From contig CAMLDH010000182.1 in NCBI GenBank assembly GCA_946478765.1, positions 1 through 7,577 on the forward strand: 7,577 bases of DNA, written 5' to 3'. This DNA is from an uncultured Oxalobacteraceae bacterium (GTDB taxonomy: Bacteria > Pseudomonadota > Gammaproteobacteria > Burkholderiales > Burkholderiaceae). Shown one piece after another: positions 5,972 through 7,577 of the stretch. The translations under genes and the position numbers were made by a program. Under the pieces are notes generated by a model, which did no database searches, was not told the DNA's origin, and was given only the letters and a program-made list of their open reading frames with translations. Each line of letters opens with the position of its first letter. The stretch's first letter is position 1.

Positions 5972-6562
5972 TCATCCTATACTCGAAGCCTTCAGCAGCT
6001 TCGCGATATCTTTCTTGACCTTGTTGGGATCGGCATCCTTTGGAAAGCGCATCATCAAATTGCCGAGCGGATCGATCATGTAGATATGGTCCGCGATTGT
6101 CGTGCCTGCGTCGGTCGGCAACCACGCCGTCAACACATCCGGCTTGACCCGCAGCATTCGTGTGCCGTCGTATTCGCGCATCACGATCGTGTCCAACGGC
6201 TTGTCATCGGTGACCAGCCAGACCCGTTCGATACGGTCCATTTCCTTGCCCTGGATCAGCCGCAGTTGCCGCATCTCAAATAATTTCTTCTTGCAGCGTT
6301 CCTGGCAATCCGCATCGTCGACTTGCAGCATGATCCATTTGCCCTTGTACGCATCGAGCGCAGCCGGCTTGCCATCGAGCGCGGCGGCGCCCAATGGCGG
6401 CATAGGATGAGCGCGCGGGTCGAGCAACGCGCCGTAATTGGTGCGCCCTGCTGGTTTCACCACGTAATAGGTGAAATAGGAGGCGATCAGCGGTGTGGCG
6501 CACACGGCGAGCACGGCAAACAGCTTCCAGCGCCCTGTCGTGCGTTGCTTATTTTGTTCCAC
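5972..6562 (-). CDS. Membrane-anchored SCO-like thioredoxin-fold protein of unknown function (GTG start)
   Basis: The 196-residue protein is conserved at this place in beta-proteobacterial oxidase clusters as I recall, usually as a hypothetical membrane protein. It has a short basic N-terminus, one transmembrane helix near residues 13-35, and a periplasmic domain. The domain has SCO/thioredoxin-like layout: the lead-in YKGKWIMLQV, a CxxxC motif at Cys86 and Cys90 (DCQERC), and a late IYMIDPLGNLMMRF strand pair resembling the SCO YxFDPxGRIRLF segment. The SCO copper-binding His is not in register: the aligned position eight before the Asp is Ile156, and the nearest His is 159, three residues later. 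It may be a thiol-disulfide partner or a divergent copper chaperone for oxidase assembly; this is inference. The start is GTG at 6562 with AGGA seven bases upstream, giving a 14 bp overlap with SURF1, which implies translational coupling. Confidence 0.85.
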   Translation of the reverse strand: MEQNKQRTTGRWKLFAVLAVCATPLIASYFTYYVVKPAGRTNYGALLDPRAHPMPPLGAAALDGKPAALDAYKGKWIMLQVDDADCQERCKKKLFEMRQLRLIQGKEMDRIERVWLVTDDKPLDTIVMREYDGTRMLRVKPDVLTAWLPTDAGTTIADHIYMIDPLGNLMMRFPKDADPNKVKKDIAKLLKASSIG

Positions 6563-7262
6563 GTCGAAATCCTGTCACAACAAAAAATATAAATGCGGCC
6601 GCGGCCAATCCATACCATTGGAACGCATAGCCGCGATGTTTTTCAATGCCGGTAGAAGGACGCGGCCAGTCGTGCACCAAGCCATCCTGCGTATCGTTCA
6701 ACTGTTCGATCACGAACGGTTGAATCGGCAGTTTACTGGCGGCGGCGAAAGCCGGGATATCCAGGTTCTGCACAATTGCATTTGGACGCAAGGCCGCCGC
6801 CTTTCCGAGTTGCAGCAAATGGCCCGCATTGCGCGTCACGACGCCTTCAATTTCCACCGTGCCGACCGGGGTCGGAATCAAGGGCAACTTGGTGCGATCG
6901 GCAATATTGCGCGGCGCCCAACCGCGGGCAACCAATACATGCAAATCGGTTCCGGCTATTTTCAGCGGCATGATGACGTAAAACCCGGCGGCGCCATGGT
7001 AAGGCCGATTTTCCAGATAGACCGGCCAATCACGCACGAATTCACCTTTGATCAGTACACGCCGATATTCGATTGCATCAATATCGGCAATAGGCGATCT
7101 CAATACAATCGGAGGTGCGGATTCGCGCACCGTCAACCGGACTTCAAGCGCTTCTTTTTCCGCTGCGCGCCGCGTCTGCCATTGACCTAAAGAAACACCG
7201 ACTGCCACGGCGATGGTGGCCGCAACAAACGGAATCCACCGGAAGCGGAATTTGATTGGCAT
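6549..7262 (-). CDS. SURF1-family cytochrome c oxidase assembly protein
   Basis: The 237-residue protein has the SURF1 plan: an N-terminal transmembrane helix (about 9-26), a periplasmic domain, and a C-terminal helix (about 212-231). Family marks are LGQWQTRRAAEK (25-36), YRRVLIKGEF (66-75), ENRPYHGAAGFYV (84-96), VLVARGWAPR, and the final HRGYAFQWYGLA (His209 onward). SURF1 homologues help deliver or insert heme a into subunit I of the aa3 oxidase. It is the first gene of the assembly operon in the window. The ATG at 7262 precedes a normal short basic N-terminus and the first helix. The ribosome site is weak, with a purine-rich stretch but no clean AGGAG. A perfect TATAAT on its strand at 7306-7311 may mark the operon promoter. 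The 3' end overlaps the next gene by 14 bp. Confidence 0.94.
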   Translation of the reverse strand: MPIKFRFRWIPFVAATIAVAVGVSLGQWQTRRAAEKEALEVRLTVRESAPPIVLRSPIADIDAIEYRRVLIKGEFVRDWPVYLENRPYHGAAGFYVIMPLKIAGTDLHVLVARGWAPRNIADRTKLPLIPTPVGTVEIEGVVTRNAGHLLQLGKAAALRPNAIVQNLDIPAFAAASKLPIQPFVIEQLNDTQDGLVHDWPRPSTGIEKHRGYAFQWYGLAAAAFIFFVVTGFRRGTK

Positions 7263-7305
7263 TACAATGTCACTTTACTCAATACTGCCCTTTTCAGCCG
7301 ACGTT

Positions 7306-7336
7306 ATTATAGTGGCGTCCCGGCTGGCGCGCTCAA
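7306..7336 (-). promoter_or_regulatory. Candidate promoter of the SURF1-ctaA-ctaB-SCO operon
   Basis: Reading the - strand, TTGAGC (7336-7331, 4 of 6 matches to a -35 box) is followed after 19 nt by a perfect TATAAT (7311-7306). Initiation would be near 7299, about 36 nt before the SURF1 start. The spacer is longer than the preferred 17 nt, so activity may be modest. The DUF2909 gene on the other strand interrupts any simple read-through operon, which makes a separate promoter here reasonable. Confidence 0.4.
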
Positions 7337-7337
7337 T

Positions 7338-7538
7338 ATGAAAATCCTCGTCGCCATTGCATTCATCCTGATTATTGCCAGTCTCGGTTCCGCGCTGATC
7401 TTTTTAATGAAGGACAAGGGTAAAACCAATCGCACCGTGACGGCCTTGGCGTTGCGAGTCGGATTTTCGATCGCGTTGTTTGTGCTGATCCTGATTGCCA
7501 ATCATCTTGGCTGGATTCAACCGACCGGCATCCGTTAG
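7338..7538 (+). CDS. DUF2909 'twin transmembrane' small membrane protein
   Basis: The 66-residue protein consists of two hydrophobic helices (about 3-23 and 41-59) joined by the polar loop MKDKGKTNRTV. The loop followed by TALALRVGFSIALFVLIL fits the small DUF2909 family commonly found beside SURF1 and cytochrome c oxidase subunit III genes in beta-proteobacteria. Function is unknown; an accessory role in the oxidase is inferred from position only. It is divergent from SURF1, with 75 bp between starts. No Shine-Dalgarno sequence is visible before the ATG: the preceding bases are GC-rich, then CTCAAT. TATTAT at 7305-7310 could be its -10 box, giving a leader of only about 20 nt. The ATG is followed directly by the first helix, and no better start exists in frame. 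Confidence 0.85.
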   Translation: MKILVAIAFILIIASLGSALIFLMKDKGKTNRTVTALALRVGFSIALFVLILIANHLGWIQPTGIR

Positions 7539-7577
7539 AGCGGTTTTCGTATCAGTGTGCGGGTGGTGCGGGTTGAT

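Noticed and set aside
6495..7190. Open frame of 231 codons on the + strand opposite SURF1
   Set aside because: It is antisense to a SURF1 gene with all family motifs, the translation shows no family features, and it starts inside another gene.
7519..7547. AACCG...CGGTT followed by TT as a possible terminator of the DUF2909 gene
   Set aside because: The stem is only five pairs around a 17 nt loop with a very short T-run, and it overlaps the coding end; too weak to call.
7539..7577. C-terminus of cytochrome oxidase subunit III on the - strand
   Set aside because: The complement of the last 39 bases translates to Pro/His/Thr-rich sequence without the hydrophobic aromatic ending of subunit III; the stretch holds nothing I can assign.

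Overview
The window looks like a piece of a beta-proteobacterial chromosome, most likely from the order Burkholderiales and plausibly the family Oxalobacteraceae. The evidence is fairly high GC content, a cytochrome aa3 oxidase assembly block ending at rpoH, a 'twin transmembrane' DUF2909 protein beside SURF1, and a CIRCE operator in front of rpoH. The taxonomic call rests on recalled gene order and protein style, not on a search. I see no mobile element, CRISPR array, tRNA or rRNA.

Left part (1-2049): the 3' two-thirds of an M20-family allantoate amidohydrolase / N-carbamoyl-amino-acid hydrolase on the + strand converges, with a 12 bp gap, on a complete MOFRL-type glycerate 2-kinase on the - strand. 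Both products fit breakdown of purine ureides through glyoxylate and glycerate, although the two genes do not share an operon.

Middle (2050-3308): a 314 bp intergenic region carries a perfect CIRCE operator (2265-2291), a candidate promoter overlapping it, and a leader hairpin (2306-2335). The heat-shock sigma factor gene rpoH follows. A perfectly symmetric, T-tract-flanked hairpin (3281-3308) can terminate rpoH and the operon that converges on it from the right.

Right part (3323-7262, all - strand, transcribed right to left): SURF1, a membrane-anchored SCO-like CxxxC protein of unknown function, ctaA (heme A synthase), ctaB (heme O synthase) and a SCO copper chaperone. Junctions range from a 14 bp overlap to 10 bp gaps, so this is one operon. 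It builds the cofactors of cytochrome c oxidase: CtaB turns heme B into heme O, CtaA turns heme O into heme A, SURF1 helps place heme a, and SCO serves the CuA centre. A divergent 66-residue DUF2909 membrane protein (7338-7538, + strand) lies upstream of SURF1, probably between the assembly operon and the oxidase structural genes outside the window.

Most of this is conserved housekeeping DNA. The best leads are the HrcA/CIRCE input and structured leader of rpoH, and the second, divergent SCO-like protein inside the oxidase assembly operon.
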